From: Chara braunii
Taxonomy: Eukaryota > Streptophyta > Charophyceae > Charales > Characeae
Reading direction: 5' to 3'
DNA: 29,492 nt
Assembly (NCBI GenBank): GCA_003427395.1
Contig: BFEA01000046.1
Location: 2,392,919-2,422,410, forward strand
Shown: one piece after another, positions 9,787 through 19,738 of the stretch
Numbering within the stretch: position 1 is the first letter of the stretch
Layout of the letters: every line of letters starts with the position of its first letter
Program-made: the position numbers and the translations under genes
The notes under the pieces: model-generated
Told to the model about the DNA's origin: nothing
The model's input: the letters and a program-made list of their open reading frames with translations, nothing else
The model's database searches: none

Positions 9787-10147
9787 TTTTTTTATTGTCA
9801 TTATAGTATTACGGGGAACCCCGTAGCAGCCACATCTGTGCTCAAGCCTCCAACGAGGGAACATGCGGGAGCTGCACCCACCAGCAGGTGGGCGATACCG
9901 GCCAGGCGTCAGCCGGTAACATCAGGACCGAGCTTCTTCGATGGGCCAGTCACTGTGCCTCCCCTCCGGTCCCCTCCCACTATGAACATCAGCAGTCTCT
10001 GCTCAATGCCACTCGGGGGAACCAACGGCATATCTCTAGGTGGCGGGCGCCAAGCTTGCCCAGGAAGGTACATGAGGCCAATGGGGATTGAACCCAGAAC
10101 CTCCTGAATGCCACTTGCGTGCCTTACCAACTGAGCTAGGCCGCTGG
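9787..10147 (-). mobile_element. tRNA-derived SINE
   Basis: The minus strand starts with a tRNA-like head (10144-10074). It has a perfect pol III A box, TAGCTCAGTTGG (10138-10127), and a B box, GGTTCAATCC (10094-10085). The acceptor arms pair only partly and no convincing anticodon stem forms, so this is not a working tRNA. A body of about 290 bases without coding potential follows, then a hairpin (TACGGGG/CCCCGTA at 9810-9816/9819-9825), and the element ends at an A7 run (9787-9793, minus sense). Such elements are transcribed by pol III and moved by a LINE's enzymes. The 3' boundary is approximate. Confidence 0.75.
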
Positions 10148-10225
10148 ATACAGTTGTTTTGTGTGTGTGTGCGGTCTGATGGACCATGGATCAGATAAGA
10201 AATTTGATCAGAACAGATACTACAC

Positions 10226-10290
10226 TTAAACCACCACTCCCCCCGGCGTCGAAAGCCCCCAGGCGCTGTAAGTTAGGGGCGGCTTTTTCG
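10226..10290. mobile_element. MITE-like terminus (fragment)
   Basis: ttaaaccaccactcccccc followed by ggcgtcgaaagcccc and gtaagttagggg aligns with the left end of the element at 14133 (ttaaaccacaggtcccccc, gccaccgaaaacccc, gtgagttaggg). No matching inverted end was found within the following 450 bases, so only one end seems to survive. 10290-10510 is GC-rich with no recognised gene. Confidence 0.5.
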
Positions 10291-10510
10291 GCAGGTAGCC
10301 GTCCGTTGTAGCCGATCTCCCAAAGTCCCAGGCAATGCAACAAAAGGCCCAGGCTGCAGAGGGTGGATGACGACGGATTGCACCAACGGCCGTCGGAACG
10401 GTTGGGCCGGTCCAGTGTTTGGCCGGCCGGCAGCCTCTACCAGACTTTTGCGTGTTGGCGGGAAAGGAAGACCTTAGGCGGAAAAAAAAGCAAAAATTTT
10501 GCCGTTGCAG

Positions 10511-10533
10511 TTTTTTTTTTTTTTTTTTTTTTT
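10511..10533. repeat. T23 run
   Basis: An uninterrupted run of 23 Ts. It could be an antisense poly(A) tail or simple slippage. I found no flanking duplication. Confidence 0.8.
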
Positions 10534-10841
10534 CCGTCATTACGGTTGTTATTGTACTATCGATGTATACTGATGTGAAAACACCCGCTGTAGTCGAGTG
10601 TCCGGTCCGGTTGTCTAGGGTTTCGTTCGCTTGGTGACATTTCCTCTGTTCGGGATAGTGATATGGCAGTCCGCCATTGCCACAAACCCCAAACCCAACC
10701 CAAACTCCTTCCTGTTTTTTTCCCCTCGCCGTCATATCCAGCTCACGACCGCCCGCCTCCTGCACAGCAGCCGGCGGCGGCGCACCCGTTGTTGCTTTGC
10801 TAAGGCCCCACAGCAGTGGTGCAGGAACCCTTACTGCCTTT

Positions 10842-10920
10842 GTGCGTGGTGCTGTGTGGGGTTTTTGGCTTCGTGCGTGGTGCTGCGTGGGGTTTTTGGC
10901 TTCGTGCATGGTTCTGCGTG
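10842..10920. repeat. 31-bp tandem repeat, about 2.5 copies
   Basis: gtgcgtggtgctg...ggggtttttggcttc starts at 10842 and 10873, with a partial third copy at 10904. It sits in a GC- and GT-rich stretch (10630-11280) without a recognisable gene; 11210-11275 is almost entirely G/T/C alternation. Confidence 0.85.
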
Positions 10921-11329
10921 TTGCTCTCGGTGTGCGTTCGCATGGTCACACAGTCGCCGTCGCCTTGTCTCCCCGTCCGCTGCACCTCCTGCGTGCACCA
11001 CAGCTGGCGGTGGCATTGCCGCGACTCGGGAGACCCGTGTGCCAGTGCAGTTCTGCAGCGAGTGTGTGTGCGTGCCTGCGCGACTCCCGTTGTGTTCGTG
11101 GGTGTGCTGCTTCGTCCTTCGCGATTCCGTTGTCCACATGCCCTCGCGCGATTGGAGTTGTGTCGGCCCTTCGTGTTCCTCCACGTCGGCGCAGGTGGGT
11201 GTATGTGAGAGTGTGGTCGTGTGCTTGTGCGTACTTGTGTTCGTGTGCGTGTGCGTGTGTTTGTCGTGTACTGTGAAAGCAGTTCGGTGTTCATTTGGGT
11301 TTTTTTGGTTATTTTTTTTCTTTGTTTTT

Positions 11330-12370
11330 TGTTTATATTATCCACCTTGTCACTTCCTCTTCGCCGTTGTTTTTTCCTCTTCGCCGATTCTTTTTCTTCG
11401 TCTTCTTCTTCTTTTCTTCTCCGCATTTTCTTTTTCGATTCATCTTTTCCACTTTATCTTTTTTATTTCTTTTTTTATTTTTTCTCACTTCTTCTTATTC
11501 TTTTTCGTGTTTGTCTTCTTCTTTTCCTTCAATTCTTCCACGTCTTTTTCTTCTTGTTTGTCTTATTCTTCTCCGCTTTTGTCTTTTTCGCTTCATCTTC
11601 TCGGCTTCAGCTTCTTCTTATTCCTATTGTTATTCGTCTTTTTTTTTTCCTTCACTTCTTCCACGTCTTCTTCTTCTTCTTCTTCTTCTTCTTCTTCTTC
11701 TTCTTCTTCTTCTCTGCTTTTGCTTCTTCGCTTCATCTTCTCGGTTCCATCTTCTTCGCTTTTTCTTCTATTTTTTTCTCGTTTCATCTAATTCTTATTT
11801 TTCTTCACCTTCTTTTTTCTCTTCGCTTCTTTCACGTGTTCTTCTTTTTCTTCTTTTTCTTCTTCTTCTTTGTCTTCTTCTTCTTCTTCTTCTTCTTCTT
11901 CTTGTTGTTGACTTTGTCGTCTTTGTAACAGAGAAAAAAAAGAAGAAGAACACGTGGAAGATGCGCAGGAAAAGAAGAAGGCGAAAAAAAATAAGAATAA
12001 GATGAAGTGAGAAAAAATAGAAGAAGAAGCGAAGAAGATGAAATCGAGAAGATGAAACGAAGAAGAAAAAGCCAAGAAGAAGAAGAAGAAGAAGAAGAAA
12101 GCGTGGAGGAAGCGAAGGAAAAGAAGAAGGCAGATAAGAATAGAAATAAAAAGAAACGAGAGTTGTCATCTTTGATTCATCTTCTTCACTTCATATTTTT
12201 CGCTTCATCTTCTTCGCTTCTTCTTCTTCATAGTCGCTTCTTCTATCGCTTCTGTTTTTTTTTTTTTTTTTTTTTTTNTTNTTCNCATNTNTTTCTTTTN
12301 TTTTGTCGGTTATTTTTATTCATCNCCNCTTNTTTTTCTTCTTCGTCGCTTCTATCGTGTTTTTCATTAA
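11330..12370. repeat. TTC/GAA-rich tract with strand switches
   Basis: The + strand is pyrimidine-rich (TTC) from 11330 to 11930, purine-rich (GAA) from 11931 to 12160 and pyrimidine-rich again to 12370. Within it, diverged units share a cacgt-type core: tccacgtc at about 11538 and 11661 and cacgtg at 11833 on the TTC side, then cacgtg at 11951 and gcgtgg at 12101 inverted. Nine ambiguous bases (N) lie between 12278 and 12332, so the assembly is uncertain there. Long frames in this tract are compositional. Confidence 0.9.
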
Positions 12371-12379
12371 GATAGTACA

Positions 12380-14130
12380 TTATTTTTTAAATAGTACTTT
12401 TTTGATCGAGAAACTCTAAATGTATACGAGGATAGCATTCGGCGTCGTTTTTAAGGTGAAGAGGGCCCTCCCTCGCCCGCAATCCCTTGCTCAGTCAATC
12501 CCCTGCATTCCAAGGAAATCAATGCTGGCAGGAATACTCTTCATATTTTATCAGAAGTTATTGGGACGCTGGACCCGCTTTCCAGCAAGTGATGCTCTCC
12601 ACCAATAGACGGAGCCGTTTCCCGGGCGGTAGTGGTGTTTGCTCTTATCAACACCACTAACACTATGGGGGACGTTTTTCTCAAAAAAAAAAAAACGAGG
12701 TTGACGAAAGGAGATCCTCAGTATAAATTAATATGTAGCGCATAAGAGTCATCGTTCAAAGGATAAATCCTCAACACATTTAATTTATTTTCAAAATGTT
12801 GTTTTGTACAAGTTGGCGACCACACGCGAATGTTTTTTCAACAAACAATTATCTACAAATGAACCTTTCCATAATTTCCAAAGTCGGATACATCCTAATT
12901 AAACAGGCACTCATTCAAACAATTACTATGAACATTACATATCGAAGGTTGAAGCCCTCCCTCTAGCGTTCCCCATGGAAGGGACGCATAAGAGTGACAC
13001 GAAATAGCGTAGGAGTGACAGTGCCACGCAATTGGACTTTTTTGAAGTTGAATTGAATAGGAGGATACATCCGAATAAAATGTTTCGTCATTCAAATGCA
13101 GAAAATTCGTAATGTATACAAGTTAGTAAGTTTTATAATATGTTAAGTGATACCCATAACGACGTGTCTGAGGACCTTATCATGATAGTTTCGCAAGTCA
13201 ACAACCGTCCATCATACGCACATGTGGGTTTTTTCTCTTCTCCGAAAATGCGTCAAAGAAATGAGAAGCTGTTGAATTAACAATATAGTGTCTGTTACGA
13301 ACATAACAATGAATTGCAAGACATTAAGCAATTTCCAAGAGCAAATATGAGAAAGTCACGATGCAGACCATCACAGACGTGGAGGAAAGAAATCTTAAGA
13401 AACACATGTGCAGTCATGTCATATTTGAAGAGGACAACGGAACTTGATAAGGAAAATGTTTTGAAGGAACATTGCATTTATTTGTACATGTGAACATAAA
13501 AGATTTGTAGATGATAAAAGTACAGCCGGACTTGCAAAAAGAAGCTTGAAAATTGCAGGTGCGCTTGATATGTGACCACTTGACCACTTGACGGGGTTAA
13601 CTGAAAAGACTTATTACACAAAACTACCTTATAATTGTTCTCGTGTCGAAGGACGTATCTACAAATGGTCACAAAAAATTTTCTCGTTTGACAGAAATAT
13701 AACTCGAACATGCGCGATGAAGCACAAGCTGGAACAATCTCTTGTAACACTACCTATGAAATTAAGTCATGCCGCAAAACATATGCATACAGGCAGACGA
13801 AATATCTCTACACTACAAATAAACCACAAAACTAATCTGCACTACCTCTGGAATCTTTCAAAGACTTGAAAATGAGACCCACAATGAAGGATCTTTTGAA
13901 CCATCGAGCACGAAGTTCGGAACCGGTGACTGAGGCACGTATCGGAACCCATAAGATGAACGGGACCCACAAAAGCTCATTCAAACTCGAGCGATGTCCG
14001 GGATTCAAAACAAGTCCTACATCACTCAAAAACTCATCCTAACCCGACGCAATGTTCACCTGCCTACACAAGTCTCACACGAAGGTCTATCCAAACAACC
14101 ACGACAACAACTCACTGAATCTTCGAATAG
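12380..14130. other. No gene seen; one strong stem-loop
   Basis: This is AT-rich sequence with only short frames and no recognised family. TAGTGGTGTT (12630-12639) is perfectly complementary to AACACCACTA (12650-12659) across a 10-base loop. Variants of ggatacatccgaa or ggatacatcc occur at about 13062 and 12887. Confidence 0.55.
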
Positions 14131-14132
14131 TC

Positions 14133-14558
14133 TTTAAACCACAGGTCCCCCCGCCACCGAAAACCCCTGGTACCGGTGAGTTAGGGCCGGGTTGTACGGA
14201 GGGGCGGCGACCGTACTGAGGCTTCGGGTTGTGCGGAAGCTGATGGGTCCAAATCCAGCCATTTTCCAAGCGACAACTTTGCCGATTTTTCATGCTCAGA
14301 GTAATTCACCAAAATGTCTGAAAATTTGAGGGTCCGTAGATTAAGTCGTGATCTCTCAGGGAAAAATATCAGAAAAAAAAAAAAAATCATTTTGACGGTG
14401 AAATAATTGCCGCGCCAATTCGATTTATTTCAAATTTTTGTCGCGAAATTTCGTACGGAGGCCCGCCCGGTTTTCCACGCTGTACTACCGGTAGCCATCG
14501 CAAAACGGCACTACCGGTATCCCGAGTTTTTTTTTGTGAGGAGAACCTGTGGTTTAAA
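14133..14558. mobile_element. MITE with perfect 14-bp terminal inverted repeats
   Basis: TTTAAACCACAGGT (14133-14146) is the exact inverse of ACCTGTGGTTTAAA (14545-14558). The ends are palindromic at TTTAAA, so terminal repeat and target duplication overlap. One reading is TTAA duplication with ACCACAGGT ends, as in piggyBac-type insertion; a TAA-type duplication is also possible. The 426-bp body has no coding capacity, so the element would need an enzyme supplied elsewhere. Its left 50-60 bases resemble 10226-10290. Confidence 0.75.
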
Positions 14559-14565
14559 TAAAACG

Positions 14566-14900
14566 TTTTGACTCCGCCGTGTTTCGGATGCATCCGAAAC
14601 TTGCACCGGTGGACCGTCGCATTGGTCGTGACCATACGCCAACCGATCCCCGCATTCAGCAGGGTGTATTTAACCTATTGACCGTTGTGTTGCCGACAAA
14701 AAGCTCCTCCGATACATTGTCTTCCGGTCGGGTCATGCTTTCGCTTGCAGGAAGTGTTGCCTTAAGTGATTCCCATAAAACGTATTGCTTGCACCGTGGT
14801 TCGGATGCATCCGAAACTGGCACTGGTGGATCTTCGCATTGCGCCCGTGACCATACGCCAAATGAATCACCGGATTCGAATGTATCCGAATCACACATGA
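14566..14900. repeat. Duplicated block with palindromic GGATGCATCC core
   Basis: Two diverged copies about 218 bp apart share aaaacgt.ttg, ttcggatgcatccgaaac, ttgcaccggtgga or ctggcactggtgga, cgcattg and cgtgaccatacgccaa. The first core, GTTTCGGATGCATCCGAAAC (14581-14600), is a perfect 20-bp palindrome and the second (14800-14815) is 16 bp. A third variant lies at about 14872-14891. 14900-15225 holds no recognised gene. Confidence 0.8.
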
Positions 14901-15592
14901 ACTTTGCGTTCTGCCGTGCCAGAGTCCTCATTGATAGTCTACAGCCGAACGAATACTTGCACTTCACCCAATTTCGCATTCGCCGAGGTTCTCACAACGA
15001 CCATCCTGTCGACCCTTGCATACGACATCTTGCATCCAAAATAGAGAACAGCGCCCTTACGGGAATCAAACCCTAGTATCTACGCACGTGCAATAGCGTA
15101 TAAAACAATTCATTCCATGGAGTCAACAATGTAGTGTATAGTTTAGTAGACCAAGTTTTGCTCCTCATTGAGCATATGACAAGCATCACACATGAGAAGA
15201 GGTGCCCTCTTGGATGCTCCCTTCTCAGGATACGCTTGGTATTTGAGCACTGATCTTATTATTGAGGGTCGGAGTTGCATTTCTCCTCACTTTCATTCGA
15301 ATAACAAGACCACTGGTGAATTTCTTGGTCAGGTCGCAGCCATTCGTCCTTGTTCGTCTCATCCATGAAAACGCAACGGTTGTCACATGTTGATAGTGTT
15401 GCTTGTGTCCTGGAGTTCTTTTCATTTTTTCTCTCATGCGTTCGTATACAATTCTTTTAGTGTGTTTGCTTTTCGAACAGGAATCCGACACTCCGCTTGG
15501 AATTGGTTGTGATTAGGCGAATTTTCGTTCTTGTCGACAACACTGCGAATCTGGTCAACCTAGAATGACACCCCTTCAAGCATATCCTCCTC

Positions 15593-17232
15593 TCATGGTT
15601 GCATAATGATAAAAATGTCCACATGTACGTCTTCGAAAGCATCAAAGCTGGTCTTAGGTTTGTCCTTTTGAAGACGTACGAACAAAGGTTCCTTCTGTAA
15701 TTCGGATGCATCCAAATCATAGCAAGAACTCCTGTCTTCAACGTCATGGACAACCTTTGACCAGAAGTTCGTAATGGGTGTCGAAGGCACCCCGTTGCCA
15801 ATAATGTTCCCCGCGTGTTCGACGTGATCTTCCCAATACCGAAAAACCCTATGTATTGGAGTCACCTCTTTGTCTCGGAAAGTCATCCAAATTTCTCTCT
15901 TCTTTTCATAGGTGTTCAAAAACCACTTAACATCTTCCAAACCGTTCTTGTAATCGTCCAGGAGTTCCGGTTGGACAGACAGAGGGTCGAAAGGTTGTTA
16001 TGGACCGGCGTAATCACCGTTGTCTGTTTGTTTAAACCAGTATAGAGGATCATCCTGGGGCAACAACTTCTCGTCTGTGCAATGCTCTTTGTAGGACATG
16101 ACGAGATTATCGCCTATCATGTAGAATTTTAGCAAATGAGGCTTATAAATTCTTGTCATGCGCTTACTTACATATGGGTAAACGAGACCTCTCCAGTCTG
16201 CTATCCTATTAAGGAAAATACACCGTGGAGATGTCTTATGCGACCGTTGTAATAAATTGAAAAACTCATCCATTGTGTAGGCATCACTGTCTTTATGTTT
16301 CTTGGAAAAAACATTAAAAGTTACATCGACGTCTGTGTGAGTGTGTCTAACTATCATGAAGCCGATTTCTATTTCTTTGAAAATCTTGAATTTCACGAAG
16401 AGTGTTGCTACCGTGCAGATGAATCTATTTTTGTTTCCTTTAAAGCAGTTGGCAGCTTGAATACGAAGAAAAGGTCGTAGAGGTTTCTCACTGGATTGGA
16501 TCTCCGTAAGAGTTCGCATTAAACATGTCGCCGTACTGCTAGGGTCGTGTCTGTAGTAAGGAAAATATGTGTAAATATATATGATGGATCACGGTCGTGG
16601 ACCAAAACGGCAGTGAGACTCGTCTTCATCATCCTCTCATGGTGCAAATCCTTAGAATAGTTATCTTGTCCTATATGTGGTATGGTCGTTTTCTTTTAAT
16701 CCATGTTGTCGATATTGACGCACAGACATTCAGATGGCCGCAAGATGGAATCCATTTTGCGGCGGCTGTAGTTGAGCCTGTGGTTGACTTGAAGCTCTTG
16801 ATGTTTTCACATCCTATCTTTGAATTTCTTACGATCCCTCTCGTATTTCGACTTCGCGGTGCACTGTTTGAAGAAAAAACACTTTGCGCACTTCGTGAAT
16901 GTGTGCGACATATCGAGACTGACATGCCAGAAGTGCTTACTCCACATAGCATAGAAAGTCGACTCCGACACCCCTTCGTAGTGACACATGAAGAGATCAG
17001 AGCGCAACGATTCATAAATTGCTCATTTTGTGAAGGCCGCAGGAATTCTACGGGGTAGACGGCACACTTCGTGCTTCCAGACCATGTCATTCATCGTATT
17101 ATCGGTGTGGTTATCGATGGATCTTTTCAACAATGCAAAGTATTGTGACGACTTTCTTAGATGGTTTAGACAATCCTGAGTGCCCATGCTCCCTAACGAC
17201 ATCACCGCTATTATACATTTTTTTGTAGACAT
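15593..17232 (-). pseudogene. DUF7869-type transposon-like protein, decayed
   Basis: Read from 17232 downward on the minus strand: CLNHLRKSSQYFALLKRS; MCHYEGVSESTFYAMWSKHF; FTKCAKCFFFKQCTAKSKYE (Cys pair typical of the family); then CVNIDNMD and KKTTIPHIGQ. From 16519 to 15998 come RIQAANCFKGNKNRF, GFMIVRHTHTDVDVTFNVFS and DAYTMDEFFNLLQ. The latter match my memory of the DUF7869 core (DNC..ENKN, VGHTHEDID). In-frame stops interrupt it at about 17022 (TGA), 16807 (TGA) and after IDNMD (TAA), with frame changes elsewhere; 15940-15593 is probably its C-terminal part (VKWFLNTYEKKREIW). The family is unnamed and often found in repeats. Its function is unknown, so none is assigned. Confidence 0.55.
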
Positions 17233-17280
17233 AAAAAATGTTATGAGAAATGTAGATTATATTACAGTATGCCTGCACAC

Positions 17281-17638
17281 TGTCGAGCGCATCAGTCCGG
17301 CACTACATCGGGCAGTGCGGGACCCTTCCGGCCGCGTCACGCAGAAGTTAGTCTATTTTTTCCACGAAAACACACTTAGAGCTTTCGAAAGTCGCTCCGG
17401 TCGAGTGCGCCAACCATACCTCTCGCGAGCCCCTACGACAGGATAGGGCCTACGCAAGACACGACTTACCCCCACCTTGCGGGAGTTGTCATCTCCCTTC
17501 GGTAGGCGTATCCCCGTCGAGCTACCAGTCCACAATACGAAAGCTACTCAGTTGCAATCGCAGTGGTGGACCAGCCGAGGGTGTTTGCGTTGGGGGCTGA
17601 TGTCCCAAGCACGACCTGTCGCCGGTCGACTAGGACGC
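17281..17638. repeat. Long direct repeat, left copy
   Basis: It starts tgtcgagcgcatc and ends gccggtcgactaggacg, and is repeated at 25661-26088. Shared blocks are ggccgcgtcacgcag, cgagtgcgcca, cctacgacaggatagg, ggcgtatccccg.cgagcta, cagccgagggcgtttg or its close variant, and gctgatgtcccaag or gctgatctcccaag. It could be an LTR, since it begins TG, but no target-site duplication or element proteins are visible. GGGAG/CTCCC (about 17480-17496) forms a stem at the same place as a different 9-bp stem in the right copy. Confidence 0.8.
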
Positions 17639-17932
17639 ATACCACTCGCCACGCAATACACCACGCTAAAGCAAAAATAAAGTAACAAACACACACAAAT
17701 AAGCAAAACGAAAACTCACACGCTTCTAGTCCCTTAGGTATCCAACCCATAACCTTTCACTACGAAAATCAAGTAAGCGGCACGCGCAAGGCTTAAAATA
17801 AAACTGCGCGGCCATAGGGCCTCCTCATATCGACTAGCAATGCAAACATATGCAAGCGGTCGCAAAAATGAAATACTATGTAATACCCCTAAGTTTGTGG
17901 TCCTTGATAATAATCGAGGGCCACTTCCGCGA

Positions 17933-18369
17933 CTCAAGTGTCGGCTGACACGCGCCTTGAGGGGTTAACCTCTCGACGCTAGACAACCGCCAAACGCGGT
18001 TGAAGACCACACCCTCTTCTGCACCCTGTGCAGAGTGGGTGGTACACAGGTTCATACCTGTGGTGGCAGTCGTTTCTCGTTGCCCTAGAGACAGACTTCA
18101 TCATCCAGGTCCCAGACAAGGTCAAGGGGTTTGACTTCGACGGCTACCACGGACTACAACGTCCAATTATCAAGGTCAACAAGTAAAAACAGTCAATCAA
18201 TAAACATCCCAGTACTCTAATATAAAACCATAACTCACGACATAACAAGAAGTAAGGGAGATAAACCCATCAGGTATACAGATCGTGCGACACATGGTTG
18301 TCCTTCTTATTGTCTCCAAGGTAAAACTCGTACACAGGCTGCAAAGACACTCACCTGTGTAAAACACAG
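17933..18369. repeat. Cluster of short perfect stem-loops
   Basis: Perfect stems are CTCAA-GTGTC/GACAC-TTGAG (17933-17942/17947-17961, with a bulge), CAACCGC/GCGGTTG (17984-17990/17996-18002), TCTGCAC/GTGCAGA (18018-18024/18028-18034), CACAGGT/ACCTGTG (18045-18051/18056-18062), GTCAA/TTGAC (18121-18125/18131-18135) and CTGTGT/ACACAG (18355-18360/18364-18369). Loops are 3-10 bases. No gene is visible from 17640 to 18900. Two more stems, TGATCC/GGATCA and GGCCTGT/ACAGGTC, lie at 18659-18675 and 18718-18739. Confidence 0.75.
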
Positions 18370-18927
18370 ACACATATGAAAGTCACATTGTCATACACCG
18401 ATGTGGTCAACGTTACTGTTTTCTATAACTCACACCACGCCTCACACGCTCAAGCCCCAACCATAGCCCACCTTTCCATAAACACTCAGCGACTCTTTAT
18501 AATGACGATTAAAAGAAATCTGGTTAAAACTCTCAGATAAAACATATTAAATCTTAGGGCTAAGGCATCAAGTTGAGGTATAGGTGTGAGCAAAGTTGTG
18601 TCGTGAGTCGACAAGTTGACAATCAATCAATCGACCTTTTATCAATGATAACAGAAGATGATCCTCAAGGGATCAAGCCTGAAACTAGTCCAGATCATGA
18701 GTCAGATCGATCAAGATGGCCTGTAACACAAAACAGGTCAACGTCCCAAGCTAAAACCATAAGCCCCTGCAGAATCTTCATATCACAATCTCTCTCAAAA
18801 CTTCTCCTAATAACTAAGTCTAAGTTTATCTCTAAGCCAGTGCCCAAAGAAAAGTAGACTCATGACAGAATCTCTTGTATCCAGGGTGGATTGCCAAAGT
18901 CGTTACCTGTCAGAATATAATTTAACT

Positions 18928-19470
18928 TCTTTAATCTAAGAATTTTTTTTCGGCAGTGGTTCCCGTAGGAAAAGTGTTTTTCCAGGATTTACACAAGCTC
19001 AAACAGGAATAATCTCTAACTCAAGAAAGTCAAATTTTGTCTAATTCCGTTAATTAGTCAAAATTTGGGCAACACTTCCTTTAGAAACGTAGACTTCTCA
19101 TATTTATACTAAGTCAAAGACGAACTCAAAAACAAACTTGAGCCCAACTTAGACAGAATTTAACTAACTTCTTAGTTTTGCAAAAATTTTGGCAACACTC
19201 CTTTTAGAAAAGTACTATTTCAAAATTTATATAAGGCTAAGTTCAGAATTTGACAATAACTTTGACTTCCCAAAGTCCAATTTCGTCTAACTTCCTTTAG
19301 AAAATGAGACTTTCCAGATTCTTACTAAGTCAGATATAAAGAAGAGATAAGTTGAACTTTGACAAATCAGAAGTTGACTAACTTCTTGGATTTGTAAAAA
19401 TTTCGGCAGTGCTTCCCGTGGAGAAAATAGCTTGCCAAGACTTATACAAAGCCAAGTATAAAAAATGATC
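18928..19470. repeat. Diverged tandem repeat, about five units of 105-125 bp
   Basis: Units share taacttct near the start, a (t)cggcagtgcttcc or ttggcaacacttcc core at about 18951, 19068, 19191 and 19404 (a shortened unit lies near 19288), then ttagaaa, a ttatactaag stretch and agtcaaattt or agtccaattt. The units are strongly diverged. Confidence 0.7.
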
Positions 19471-19738
19471 CCAGAAAATACAAGAATTGACCTAGGTAAA
19501 AATAGACTCAGCTCGGAATATGCAGAAATCAAACCAACTCTTATGGCTCTAGCATGTGGCGAGCAACTAAAGCAACTACCTATCAAACTGAAACTCAGAC
19601 TAAGTAGTAATCTCACTCAGCCACATGCAGACCAAACCACAAAGGTCAGTACTCTCATCATCTCCAAGTTTATCTGGACAAACAATAGTTCATAGTCTTT
19701 CAGAGATTTGTCCCTTTATACCCAACTTACACAAGACA

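Noticed and set aside
10074-10144. Functional tRNA gene
   Set aside because: The promoter boxes are intact, but the acceptor has mismatches and no anticodon stem forms. It reads as a SINE head.
10631-11791. Long + strand open frame (386 codons)
   Set aside because: It crosses the 31-bp repeat, a GT-rich stretch and the TTC tract. The product is Phe/Leu/Ser/Cys-rich low complexity with no domain.
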